A stretch of 64,000 bases of DNA from an uncultured Eubacteriales bacterium (GTDB taxonomy: Bacteria > Bacillota > Clostridia > Oscillospirales > CAG-272): the NCBI GenBank assembly GCA_934481515.1, contig CAKSPO010000003.1, positions 5,341 through 69,340 on the forward strand. Direction: 5' to 3'. The notes under the pieces are model-generated. The model had not been told where the DNA came from and did not search any database. It was given only the letters and a program-made list of their open reading frames with translations. The stretch's first letter is position 1; each line of letters starts with the position of its first letter. The translations under genes and the position numbers were made by a program. This document shows, one piece after another, positions 25,591-34,486 of the stretch.

Positions 25591-27744
25591 ATGAAAAAAT
25601 TAAGATCCATATTGCTTGTCGTATTGGCACTCGTTACGATCATTCCGCTTGCAGTAGTCAGTACCAGTGCTTCGTCGGCATACCAGACATACACCTACTC
25701 CATTTCCGGTACCGCATTGTATTCTCCGGATGCTTATACGGCAGAGCAGGCTCTCGGCTGGCGTGAGATGAAAATGGATAAGGACTTCAAAAACCCCAGC
25801 GATATCGTCACCGATAAGCAGGAAAATGTCTACATTGCCGATACGGGAAACAACCGGATCGTGGTTTTCAACCGGTATCTGGAGTATTCGTTCTCCATTT
25901 CCGCGTTTGTCAACGATCAGGGAAACAATGACTCCCTGCAGGGACCCCGCGGCGTATTTGTCACGGACACCTCCATCTGGGCATGCGATACCGACAAGAA
26001 CCGTCTGGTGGAATTTGATCTGGAAGGAAATTTTGTCCGCATCGTTTCCGCACCGGAAAGCCAGCTGTTTGATCAGAGCGCCATCTATAAGCCGATTGCC
26101 ATGGCAATTGACCAGTACGGCAGAATTTACGTCGTGTCCTCCTCTACCTATCAGGGGGTCATCGTCATGGATTCCGAAGGCGACTTTGTCGGATTCATCG
26201 GGGCACAGGCGGTTACCATTTCCGCATGGGAAATCATCTGGAGACGGTTTCAGACCGATGAGCAGAAGCTGTATTCCTCCAGCAAAGTTTCCACTGAGTA
26301 TAACAACCTGACCATCAATGACGAGGGCTTCATTTATGTGACGACCTCCAGTATTGATGAAAGTTCTGTCAGAGGCGCCATTACGGCCAAGTCCAAGGAA
26401 GGAAAGTATATGCCTGTCAAGCTGTTGAATCCCGCAGGAAGCGAGATCATGCGGCGGAACGGGTTCTGGCCGCCGGCAGGTGAAATCGACTTTTCCACGA
26501 CCACCGACTCTAAGGTCAAGACAACGGGTGTTTCTACCGTAACAGACGTTGCTGCAGGTCCGGAAAAGACGTGGACCATCATTGATTCCAAGAGAAACAA
26601 GCTTTACACCTACGATTTCGACGGAAATCTGCTCTTCGCCTTCGGTGACAGCGGATCCATGCTGGGAAGCATCTCCAACATCCGCGGTGTCACGTATCAG
26701 GGAGATACCATGTTGGTATTGGATGCGGGAGCCGGAAACGGCGGTGTGGTGGTCTATGAGAGAACCGAATACGGTGACCTGTTGCTGGAAGCAATTGCCG
26801 CAGAGAACTCTCTGGACTTCAATTATGCGATTGAATGCTGGAACAAAGTGCTTCAGCGAAACTCCAACTTTGACGCGGCGTATGTCGGAATCGGAAATGC
26901 GCTTTACCGCAGCGGCGAGTACAAAGAGTCCCTGCACTACTATGAGGTTGCGTACGATACCGAAAACTGGTCCAACTCCTATAAGGAAGTCCGGAAGGAG
27001 TGGATGGCAAATTGGTTCTTGCTGTTGGTTGCAATCATCATCATTGTCATTGTCGCCGTGGTGAAATTCTTCACGTGGGCAGGCAAGGTCAACAAGCGGG
27101 TTGCCACGGACGGGCGGACGCACAAAACCTTCGGACAGGAGCTTTTGTACGGATTCTATGTGATCTTCCATCCGTTTGACGGATTTTACGATCTGAAGCA
27201 TGAGCATCGCGGATCGGTACGCGCGTCGCTTGTGTTCATTGTGCTGACTGTTCTGGCGTTCTTCTATCAGAGCATCGGTACCGGATATGTAATGAACCCG
27301 ACCAGAGAATTTGCATCCATCTGGATGCAGGTTATTTCCGTGCTGGTTCCGTTCTTCCTGTTTGTTTTGGCAAACTGGTGCCTGACGACCCTGTTTGAAG
27401 GAGAGGGAAGCTTCCGGGATATCTTCATCGCGTGCTCCTATTCACTGTTGCCGCTGGTGCTTCTGCTTATTCCTGCGACGCTGTGCTCCAACTGGGTGGT
27501 TGCCACGGAAGCGACGATCATCACGCTGCTTTCCACAGTTGCGTTCATCTGGGTCGGAATCCTTTTGTTCTTCGGCACGATGGTGACGCATGACTATTCG
27601 TTGTTCAAGAATCTGATCACGATTCTGGGAACCATTCTCGCAATGGCTTGTATTGTGTTTATCATTCTGTTGTTCGGTATGCTGCTGAGTAAGCTGGTTG
27701 GCTTGGTGACCAATATCGTAACGGAAATTCAGTACCGTGTATAA
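25591..27744 (+). CDS. NHL-repeat / TPR-like / Yip1 membrane protein
   Basis: This 717-residue protein has a signal peptide (LLVVLALVTIIPLAVVSTSA). Six or so NHL-type beta-propeller repeats follow (residues about 65-390), such as NPSDIVTDKQENVYIADTGN and GPRGVFVTDTSIWACDTDKN. Next come a TPR-like helical pair (about 397-465, with YAIECWNKVLQRNSNFDAAY), one membrane helix near 475-492, and a Yip1-type domain of about five membrane helices (515-700). The propeller would face outside, and the C-terminal part sits in the membrane. Its place between two permease pairs suggests it is a partner of the transporter, perhaps an extracellular sensing or assembly platform. No enzymatic motif is seen. AGGAGG lies just upstream of the start. 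Confidence 0.8.
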   Translation: MKKLRSILLVVLALVTIIPLAVVSTSASSAYQTYTYSISGTALYSPDAYTAEQALGWREMKMDKDFKNPSDIVTDKQENVYIADTGNNRIVVFNRYLEYSFSISAFVNDQGNNDSLQGPRGVFVTDTSIWACDTDKNRLVEFDLEGNFVRIVSAPESQLFDQSAIYKPIAMAIDQYGRIYVVSSSTYQGVIVMDSEGDFVGFIGAQAVTISAWEIIWRRFQTDEQKLYSSSKVSTEYNNLTINDEGFIYVTTSSIDESSVRGAITAKSKEGKYMPVKLLNPAGSEIMRRNGFWPPAGEIDFSTTTDSKVKTTGVSTVTDVAAGPEKTWTIIDSKRNKLYTYDFDGNLLFAFGDSGSMLGSISNIRGVTYQGDTMLVLDAGAGNGGVVVYERTEYGDLLLEAIAAENSLDFNYAIECWNKVLQRNSNFDAAYVGIGNALYRSGEYKESLHYYEVAYDTENWSNSYKEVRKEWMANWFLLLVAIIIIVIVAVVKFFTWAGKVNKRVATDGRTHKTFGQELLYGFYVIFHPFDGFYDLKHEHRGSVRASLVFIVLTVLAFFYQSIGTGYVMNPTREFASIWMQVISVLVPFFLFVLANWCLTTLFEGEGSFRDIFIACSYSLLPLVLLLIPATLCSNWVVATEATIITLLSTVAFIWVGILLFFGTMVTHDYSLFKNLITILGTILAMACIVFIILLFGMLLSKLVGLVTNIVTEIQYRV

Positions 27745-27767
27745 TGACCGGCAGAGGAGGTTGTAAA

Positions 27768-30700
27768 ATGAAATCCATGAAAAAAATAGTTGCGACACTC
27801 TTAGCCGTCATTTTAACCGTCAGTGCTCTGAGCGGTCTGTTCGTTATTGAGATCAGCGCGGAGGACACGGTCGCGGAGCTTCCGAAGATTGCGGATTACC
27901 CGATCACCGTGTACAGAAACCCGCAGGAAAAGCTGGCGACCATGACAAAAATGCTTTCCCGTGACGGATATGAGCTTTGGATTGACAAACAAAGCGGCGA
28001 GGTTGCCACGGTCGAGACGGCATCCGGAAACATCCTGTTCTCCAATCCGTATGATGTTGCAGGCTCTACCGGTTCTGTTTCCACCAAGGGTCAGCTCCTG
28101 TCGCAGATTATTATCAACTATACCGACAACGGTATGAGCAAGCAGCTTTACAGCTATGCGGATGCTGCCTGTAACGATCAGATCAATGTACAGCGGATCA
28201 AGAACGGTGTCCGTGTCGAGTATACCATCGGGCGTGAGGACGGAAGAAAGCTGGTTCCGATCTGGATTTTCGGCGAGAGCTATTCCAAGTACATTGTTGA
28301 GCCGATGACGGCTGCGCTGAACGAGGGAAGCGTATCTCAGTTCCAGTACGACCGTTTTATGAACTTCTGGCAGACCGTTGATATCAATAAGAAATCCTCT
28401 GCGTTTCAGGCGCAGAACATTCTGAAGTATCCGGCACTGGGCGAAGCGTATCTGTACGATGAAAACGGAATCGTTTACATCACCGAAGAGGACGGCAGTT
28501 TTTATCTGAACAACCGGGGAGAAAAGGTTCCGCAACGCCGGATTCTGCACGCTTTCAAAACCGACCAGATCTCCATCAGCGATAAAAACTGGGCAGAGAC
28601 CATGATCAAAACCTACTGCTCGGATTATTCCTACGAGCAGATGGATGCCGACCATGAAGAAACCGGCTATGTTGCAACGGATGAACAGTATCCGGTGTTC
28701 AAGATGGCTCTGGAGTATTCCATTGACAAAAACGGAATGAGCGTCCGTCTGCCCTGCAACGGATTGCGCTACGATATGACGGCATATACTCTGGAGAGTG
28801 TCAGTATTCTTCCTTACATGGGTGCCGGCAACAATAAGAACGCGGGCTTTGTTTACACGGCGAAGGATCTGGAAGGCAATGAGACGATTGAGGAAACGGT
28901 CGGATATAACTTCTATCCGGACGGCTCCGGCTCATTGTTCGATTTCGACCAGTTGAACACCACCTCTACCACGGTGGTGCGCGGAAAGGTGTACGGACTG
29001 GACTATGCCTACCATGAAATCAGCGGTGTAACGTATCAGAAATCCATCCGGTATCCGGTTTACGGAACGGTGTCGAGCGAAGTGTATTACGAGTACTCCT
29101 ATCTGGACACGGTGGATAAGGATACCGTGCTGGTATCGGAGCGCGTTTCCCACACGGTCAAGACGCTGGAAGAGTTGAAGAAGGAGCTGGCTGACAAGAC
29201 GCTGACCACCGGAAAGCTGGAGAACAGCATCCGTGTGGAGCAGAAGGGGTTCCTTGCGATGATTGAATCCGGAGATTCCCTTGCGGAAATTTCCACCTAT
29301 CATGCAGGCTCCCTCAGCAGCTACAGTATGATGATGAACTACTTCAACCCGAAGCCGAAGGACAGCTACGATATTTCCGAATCCATTTCCGTCACGTCCA
29401 GCAAGACCATGACGGTGGTGTCCGACCGGAAATATACCGGAAGTCTTGCGTTGCGGTATATTATGCTGTGCGATAAGAACGTGGCGGCAAAGGCGAAGGA
29501 GACAGAGCCTTCCTATACGTACTACGATGCAAGCTGGCTCGGAATGGCGGAAGCCTACCGCGATTATCTCTGCGAGAGCGGCGCACTGTCGGCACTGACG
29601 GCAGACGAGGTAGAGAAGGATATTCCGCTTTACATTGAGTCGTTCGGTGCTCTGGAAACGGTTGAGACCATCGCCACGATGCCTGTCAACGTGATGACAC
29701 CTTTGACGACGTTTGAAGATTTGATGACCATGTACACCGAGCTTTCCGAGCGCGGAATCAAAAACATCAACTTCAAACTGACGGGCTTTGCCAACGGAGG
29801 AATGTATGCGACGGTTCCGTACCGCCTGAAGTGGGAAAAGAGCGTCGGCGGCAGTGACGGCTTCCGCGACCTCGTACAGAAGGCGGATGCCATCAATGCA
29901 CGCGGGGACGGTTCGCATCTGGGACTTTATCCCGACTTTGATTTCGCATACTTTACGAACACTTCTCTGTTTGACGGACTGAGTCTGAAAAAAGACGCGG
30001 TTCGTACCATCGACAACCGGTATACTTCTTACCGGCAGTACAGCGCAACCCGGCAGAGCTACACCAGCTTCTATCAGCTGGCAATCTCTCCGTCGAGATA
30101 CGACAAGTTCTACACGAAGTTGCTTTCCAATTATGAGGAGTACGGGTTGCGCACCATGTCGGTGGCATCTCTCGGAAACACACTGAACTCCGACTTTGAT
30201 GAGGACGATCCTTACAACCGCGAGGACAGCAAGGAAAACACCGTCGATGCGCTGAAGGAGATCACCGGAAAGGGATACCGCCTGATGGCAGACGGCGGCA
30301 ATGCCTATACGTGGGCATATATGGATCACCTTCTGAATGTGGATCTGGATTCCAGCCGGTATGTCAAATCCAGCGCGTCCATCCCGTTTGTCGGCGCGGT
30401 TCTGCACGGCTACATTCAGTTTGCGGGAACTCCGCTCAACAAGGAGGGCGACACCAACTATGCAATCCTCCGTGCTTTGGAGAACGGTTCCGGAATTTAC
30501 TTTGTTCTTTCCTACCGCAACACGGATAAGCTGAAGGAGGATCTCTACCTCAGCCAGAACTATTCCGTGCGATATGATATCTGGCTGGAGGACGTGGTCA
30601 AATACTACTCCAAACTGAACGGACTTTTGCGGGATGTACAGACCAAAGCAATCATCGGTCATGAGTTCCTGGTCGGTGAGCGTGTCCTGGACCTGGATGA

Positions 30701-32000
30701 ACTGGAAGCCGACATTGCGGAAAAGCTGAAGAATGCGATCCGCGAGGAGGATAAAAAGCAGCAGGCTCAGGAAACGGAGCAGCTGATTTCGGTTGCCGAC
30801 GCATGGGGCGTGGCGTTCAATGCCGAGAAGACCATGAAAAACATTCTCAGCGCCATGCAGATTGCCAACAATGGTGAGACCGGTTCCCGCGACTATATCA
30901 ACAGCTACAAGAACTTCTTCAATTCCAATAAGGATCTTTCTTCCGAGGTAACCGCATTGCTCGCCGCCATCAAGAGCGGATACGAGACCAGCACCTCCGG
31001 TGTTGAGCTTGCCAAAAAGATCGCGGAGCTGGATGCATTCCTGCTTGCCGGCGGTTCCAAGGCAGATACCGGAGAGGATTCCGGAAACACTCCTGAGGAA
31101 GGAACCGACGCTCCGGCAACCACTGCCGGGGATGGAGTCGGGGACGGTTCTTCGACGGAAACGCCCGGCGTGGATCGGGAACTGACGGACGAGGAGCGGG
31201 AGGAGCTGAAGAAAGCGCTTTCCGAAGAGGATCTGAAGCTTGCGAACGAAATGGAAGCCGAGATTGCTGCGCTGCAGTCTGCGGTTCGGAATTCTTACCG
31301 CGATAACGTCAGCGCATTGACCACGAAAATGGCTTCTCTGCGGGAATACACCACAAAGCTGATGTCCTACTCCGCAAAGATGCAGGCATGGCTCAAGGAG
31401 GCGCAGGATCTGTTGGTCAACCTGGACAAAGCCATTCAGCTGGTAGAGAATACACCGCTTTATGACGAGGATCCGGATACGCGTGCAAAGCTTTTGTCTG
31501 CAATGGAGGAGTACCGCGCACTTGCCGCAACGTACATGAGCAGTGTTCAGGCGCAATACAATCTGAACAAATCCTATCTGGAAGAGGGCGGAAGAAATTA
31601 CGTTCTGAAGGTTGCCTGCGACGAGATCCGGAAGCACTTTGTGAACGGCTTTGCAGAAGGCGGAATTTATGCCGCAAACTACGGAGCTTATGAAGAGCTT
31701 TTCCTGTCGCTTTGCGAGAACTTCATTTTCGACGAAGAGGACATTCTGAATGCCATCAAGACGACGGACGATGACGACGGCAAGCAGGACGAAACCGTGA
31801 CGGATACAAACGACCGGTATGTTGTCAACAACAATCGGATCGTTGCGGTAACCTACGGAGACCGCAATGCTGCAACAGGCGAAAAAACGGCATACAAGAC
31901 ATTCGTCCTCAACTACAACACTTACGCCGTGCGTGTCACGTACAACAACATTACATATACAATTCCGAGCGGCGGATATGTAGTGGTTCTTTACGATTGA
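27768..32000 (+). CDS. DUF5696-type secreted protein, putative glycan-active
   Basis: This 1410-residue protein has a signal peptide (KKIVATLLAVILTVSALSGLF). A large N-terminal beta-rich region (about 40-480) is followed by a region that reads like a TIM-barrel glycosidase (about 600-960; TFEDLMTMYTELSERGIKNI, GLYPDFDFAYF, LMADGGNAYTWAY). I recognise this arrangement as DUF5696, which is usually found beside sugar ABC transporters. The C-terminal ~400 residues are helical with a Ser/Thr/Gly/Asp-rich linker at about 1094-1137. Catalytic residues cannot be assigned from sequence alone; Asp and Glu in the barrel motifs are candidates. There is no clear anchor motif. The ATG at 27768 follows GAGGAGG. 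A role in cutting or binding the glycan imported by the cluster is an inference. Confidence 0.75.
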   Translation: MKSMKKIVATLLAVILTVSALSGLFVIEISAEDTVAELPKIADYPITVYRNPQEKLATMTKMLSRDGYELWIDKQSGEVATVETASGNILFSNPYDVAGSTGSVSTKGQLLSQIIINYTDNGMSKQLYSYADAACNDQINVQRIKNGVRVEYTIGREDGRKLVPIWIFGESYSKYIVEPMTAALNEGSVSQFQYDRFMNFWQTVDINKKSSAFQAQNILKYPALGEAYLYDENGIVYITEEDGSFYLNNRGEKVPQRRILHAFKTDQISISDKNWAETMIKTYCSDYSYEQMDADHEETGYVATDEQYPVFKMALEYSIDKNGMSVRLPCNGLRYDMTAYTLESVSILPYMGAGNNKNAGFVYTAKDLEGNETIEETVGYNFYPDGSGSLFDFDQLNTTSTTVVRGKVYGLDYAYHEISGVTYQKSIRYPVYGTVSSEVYYEYSYLDTVDKDTVLVSERVSHTVKTLEELKKELADKTLTTGKLENSIRVEQKGFLAMIESGDSLAEISTYHAGSLSSYSMMMNYFNPKPKDSYDISESISVTSSKTMTVVSDRKYTGSLALRYIMLCDKNVAAKAKETEPSYTYYDASWLGMAEAYRDYLCESGALSALTADEVEKDIPLYIESFGALETVETIATMPVNVMTPLTTFEDLMTMYTELSERGIKNINFKLTGFANGGMYATVPYRLKWEKSVGGSDGFRDLVQKADAINARGDGSHLGLYPDFDFAYFTNTSLFDGLSLKKDAVRTIDNRYTSYRQYSATRQSYTSFYQLAISPSRYDKFYTKLLSNYEEYGLRTMSVASLGNTLNSDFDEDDPYNREDSKENTVDALKEITGKGYRLMADGGNAYTWAYMDHLLNVDLDSSRYVKSSASIPFVGAVLHGYIQFAGTPLNKEGDTNYAILRALENGSGIYFVLSYRNTDKLKEDLYLSQNYSVRYDIWLEDVVKYYSKLNGLLRDVQTKAIIGHEFLVGERVLDLDELEADIAEKLKNAIREEDKKQQAQETEQLISVADAWGVAFNAEKTMKNILSAMQIANNGETGSRDYINSYKNFFNSNKDLSSEVTALLAAIKSGYETSTSGVELAKKIAELDAFLLAGGSKADTGEDSGNTPEEGTDAPATTAGDGVGDGSSTETPGVDRELTDEEREELKKALSEEDLKLANEMEAEIAALQSAVRNSYRDNVSALTTKMASLREYTTKLMSYSAKMQAWLKEAQDLLVNLDKAIQLVENTPLYDEDPDTRAKLLSAMEEYRALAATYMSSVQAQYNLNKSYLEEGGRNYVLKVACDEIRKHFVNGFAEGGIYAANYGAYEELFLSLCENFIFDEEDILNAIKTTDDDDGKQDETVTDTNDRYVVNNNRIVAVTYGDRNAATGEKTAYKTFVLNYNTYAVRVTYNNITYTIPSGGYVVVLYD

Positions 32001-32019
32001 GAAAGGAGGCAATCTACTT

Positions 32020-32985
32020 ATGACAAACGAGATCAATGCCGGCATGCCGGCAGCAGCCAAAAAGAAGAAAAAGAAAATTGCCTCCCTTGACAGACGCAAG
32101 GCGCGGGCGGGATGGTTCTTTGTCCTTCCGTTCATCATTGGATTTGTCATTATTTATATTCCGATGATTTTCCAGTCCATTCAGCTGAGCTTCAGTGAGA
32201 TCATTTACGAAGGCGGCGATTACTACCTGAATTTTGTCGGATTCAAAAACTATCAGGATGCACTGTTCGTTGACCCGGAGTTCGTACAGACCCTGGTCAG
32301 CGGACTCAAGCAGCTGGCATTCGACATTCCCGCCATTCTGATTTTCTCTCTGTTCATGGCGGTAATGCTGAATCAGAAGGCAGCAGGAAGAGCGTTCTTC
32401 CGTTCCGTTTTCTTCATTCCCGTCATTCTTTCCACCGGTATTATGGAGACCATTGCCAATGCCGATATTCTGAATGACTATATGGATGAGGGAAGTATAG
32501 ATACGGGAGCCGGTACCAGCGCGGCGGATCAGTTGATTTCCACCATGGATATTGAGCGATTGTTTGCCAATATGAAGGTCGGAACCGAGATTGTCACCTA
32601 CGTTACCACCGCCATCAACAATATTTACGATATTGTCAACCGTTCCGGCGTGCAGATGCTGATTTTCCTTGCCGGTCTGCAGTCCATTTCTCCCGCGATT
32701 TACGAGTCGTGCAAGATTGACGGCGCAACCTCGTGGGAAACCTTCTGGAAGATTACCTTCCCGATGATCAGCCCGATGATTCTTGTCAACGGCGTTTATA
32801 CCATCATTGACTCCTTCACCACCGAGAGCAATCAGGTTATGGTCTACGTCAAAAAGGTGTACAGCGAATCCAGTGAGATGAGCACGGCAATGGCTTGGAT
32901 CTATTTTCTGATCGTTATGCTGATTGTTGCGGCAATTGCGGGAATTCTCTCCGCGTTTGTCTTCTATCAGCGGAAGAATGACTAA
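32020..32985 (+). CDS. Sugar ABC transporter permease (MalF-like), pair 2
   Basis: This 321-residue permease has a Lys-rich N-terminus (AAKKKKKKIASLDRRKARAG), then about six membrane segments and the EAA loop YESCKIDGATSWETFWKITF-P. Between helices it has an insertion of about 60 residues (NADILNDYMDEGSIDTGAGT onward), which should lie outside the cell. This is longer than in pair 1. It starts 19 bases after the DUF5696 gene with an AAAGGAGG site. It forms the second channel with the next gene. No second binding protein accompanies it. Confidence 0.92.
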   Translation: MTNEINAGMPAAAKKKKKKIASLDRRKARAGWFFVLPFIIGFVIIYIPMIFQSIQLSFSEIIYEGGDYYLNFVGFKNYQDALFVDPEFVQTLVSGLKQLAFDIPAILIFSLFMAVMLNQKAAGRAFFRSVFFIPVILSTGIMETIANADILNDYMDEGSIDTGAGTSAADQLISTMDIERLFANMKVGTEIVTYVTTAINNIYDIVNRSGVQMLIFLAGLQSISPAIYESCKIDGATSWETFWKITFPMISPMILVNGVYTIIDSFTTESNQVMVYVKKVYSESSEMSTAMAWIYFLIVMLIVAAIAGILSAFVFYQRKND

Positions 32986-33004
32986 GGAAGGAGGAATTTA
33001 CCTG

Positions 33005-34264
33005 ATGAATACACCGAATGTTGAAAAGACGCCGACGATTCGGCGCGAGACCAAAAACAAGATCCGTGTCAATTTCGACCGCACACCGCTGTCGGAACGT
33101 CTGAAGGCGAAGTTCCTTTCCTTCTACTTTCTGCAAAAAGTAGTTCTGTGGATTTTCCGCATGGTTCTGATGATCGGTATTTCCTATATCGTCATTTATC
33201 CCTTCCTGACGAAGATCGCCGGTTCCGTCATGGCGCCGGAGGATTTCGTGGATGTCACGGTTCGCCTGATTCCGAAGCACCTGTCCCTGGATATTTACCG
33301 CGGAATTATTACAGAGCTAGGATATTTTGAAGCCCTGCGGAATACCTTCCTGCTTTCTCTTTCCTGTGCCATCGTGCAAACTCTGATCTGCTCTCTGATC
33401 GGTTACGGATTTGCAAAGTTCAAGTTCCGCGGACGCAATCTGATCTTCCTTCTGGTCATGCTGACCATGATTATTCCGCACCAGACGCTGCAGCTTTCCA
33501 TGTATATGGAATTCCGCTTCTTTGATGTACTCGGTATTGTCCGGTTGCTCAAGGGCGGCGGAATCGAATTCTTCGGACATAATATCAAGAATATCGGCGC
33601 TGTTGCAGAGGTGACGGACGAATTCGGCAGAGTGATTACAGAAGCACAGCCGGGCGTTCTCGCGGGCTTCTTCGAGAAGCTGAACGTTTTGCCGGATGCC
33701 ATCCGCTGGGGAGAGCACGTTACGGCAAGCGGCATCACCGAGTATTCGGTAAATATGGAGCTGACGCAGCGCGGAATCGACCTGACCAATACCTATTTCC
33801 CGATGCTTCTTCTGTCGCTTGGCGGTCTGGCGTTCAAGAACGGATTGTACATCTTCCTTCTGCGCCAGTTCTTCCGCGGGATTCCGGACGAATTGGAAGA
33901 GTCTGCTTACATGGATGGCTGCGGAACCTTCCGTACCTTTGTGCAGATCATTCTCCCGCTGTCCATCCCGATGATGATTACGGTGTTCCTGTTCTCCTTC
34001 TGCTGGCAGTGGACGGATAACTTCTATACGCCTCTGCTGGTGAAGATCGGAAGCACAAGCAACACGAAATTCCTGATTGACCTGATAGACGCAACCAAGA
34101 TCAGTGAGTTGACCAAGGCAATCAAGAATACGGATCAGACCCTCTATACCACTGCATTCCGGAACACGTGCGGTCTTTTGATTATCGCACCGCTGGTTGT
34201 TCTCTATGCCTTCTGCCAGAACTTCCTGGTACAGGGTATCGAGCACTCCGGTATTGCAAACTGA
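33005..34264 (+). CDS. Carbohydrate ABC transporter permease (MalG-like), pair 2
   Basis: This 419-residue permease is about 130 residues longer than usual MalG-type proteins. It has the family opening helix (FRMVLMIGISYIVIYPFLTK) and the EAA loop EESAYMDGCGTFRTFVQIIL-P. An insertion of about 80 residues (FGHNIKNIGAVAEVTDEFGR onward) between membrane helices should be extracellular. ATG 33005 follows AAGGAAGGAGG and lies 19 bases after the previous gene. The enlarged outer loops of this pair may dock the large binding protein, the DUF5696 protein or the propeller protein. A strong terminator closes the cluster 47 bases later. Confidence 0.9.
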   Translation: MNTPNVEKTPTIRRETKNKIRVNFDRTPLSERLKAKFLSFYFLQKVVLWIFRMVLMIGISYIVIYPFLTKIAGSVMAPEDFVDVTVRLIPKHLSLDIYRGIITELGYFEALRNTFLLSLSCAIVQTLICSLIGYGFAKFKFRGRNLIFLLVMLTMIIPHQTLQLSMYMEFRFFDVLGIVRLLKGGGIEFFGHNIKNIGAVAEVTDEFGRVITEAQPGVLAGFFEKLNVLPDAIRWGEHVTASGITEYSVNMELTQRGIDLTNTYFPMLLLSLGGLAFKNGLYIFLLRQFFRGIPDELEESAYMDGCGTFRTFVQIILPLSIPMMITVFLFSFCWQWTDNFYTPLLVKIGSTSNTKFLIDLIDATKISELTKAIKNTDQTLYTTAFRNTCGLLIIAPLVVLYAFCQNFLVQGIEHSGIAN

Positions 34265-34310
34265 TGGGGAACGGATTTCAGATTTCATCGTTTTCCCAAA
34301 GATCCGAAAA

Positions 34311-34339
34311 GGGGCGCCGCAAAAGCGGCGCCCCTTTTT
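34311..34339 (+). terminator. Terminator of the sugar ABC cluster
   Basis: A perfect 10-bp GC stem (GGGGCGCCGC with its complement) has an AAAA loop and a TTTTTG tail. Confidence 0.92.
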
Positions 34340-34445
34340 GTGAAAGAATCTGTAAACGGAAAAACGATTGGCTCCCATCGGTTTTCGGCGAAAACGCAGC
34401 CCGCCTCCGCTTTCTCAGGGGATAACATGGTTCCGGATCAAGGAA

Positions 34446-34485
34446 TATGCACCGCTAAGGTCAGACGCCCTTAGCGGTGCATATA
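34446..34485 (-). terminator. Hairpin at the 3' end of obg
   Basis: A perfect 16-bp stem (ATATGCACCGCTAAGG and its complement) begins directly after the obg stop codon. The T-run is weak, so it may terminate or stabilise the transcript. Confidence 0.65.
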
Positions 34486-34486
34486 C

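Noticed and set aside
28932..32150. Minus-strand open frame of about 1072 codons
   Set aside because: Antisense to the DUF5696 gene and the start of the next permease; no start signal, no domain.
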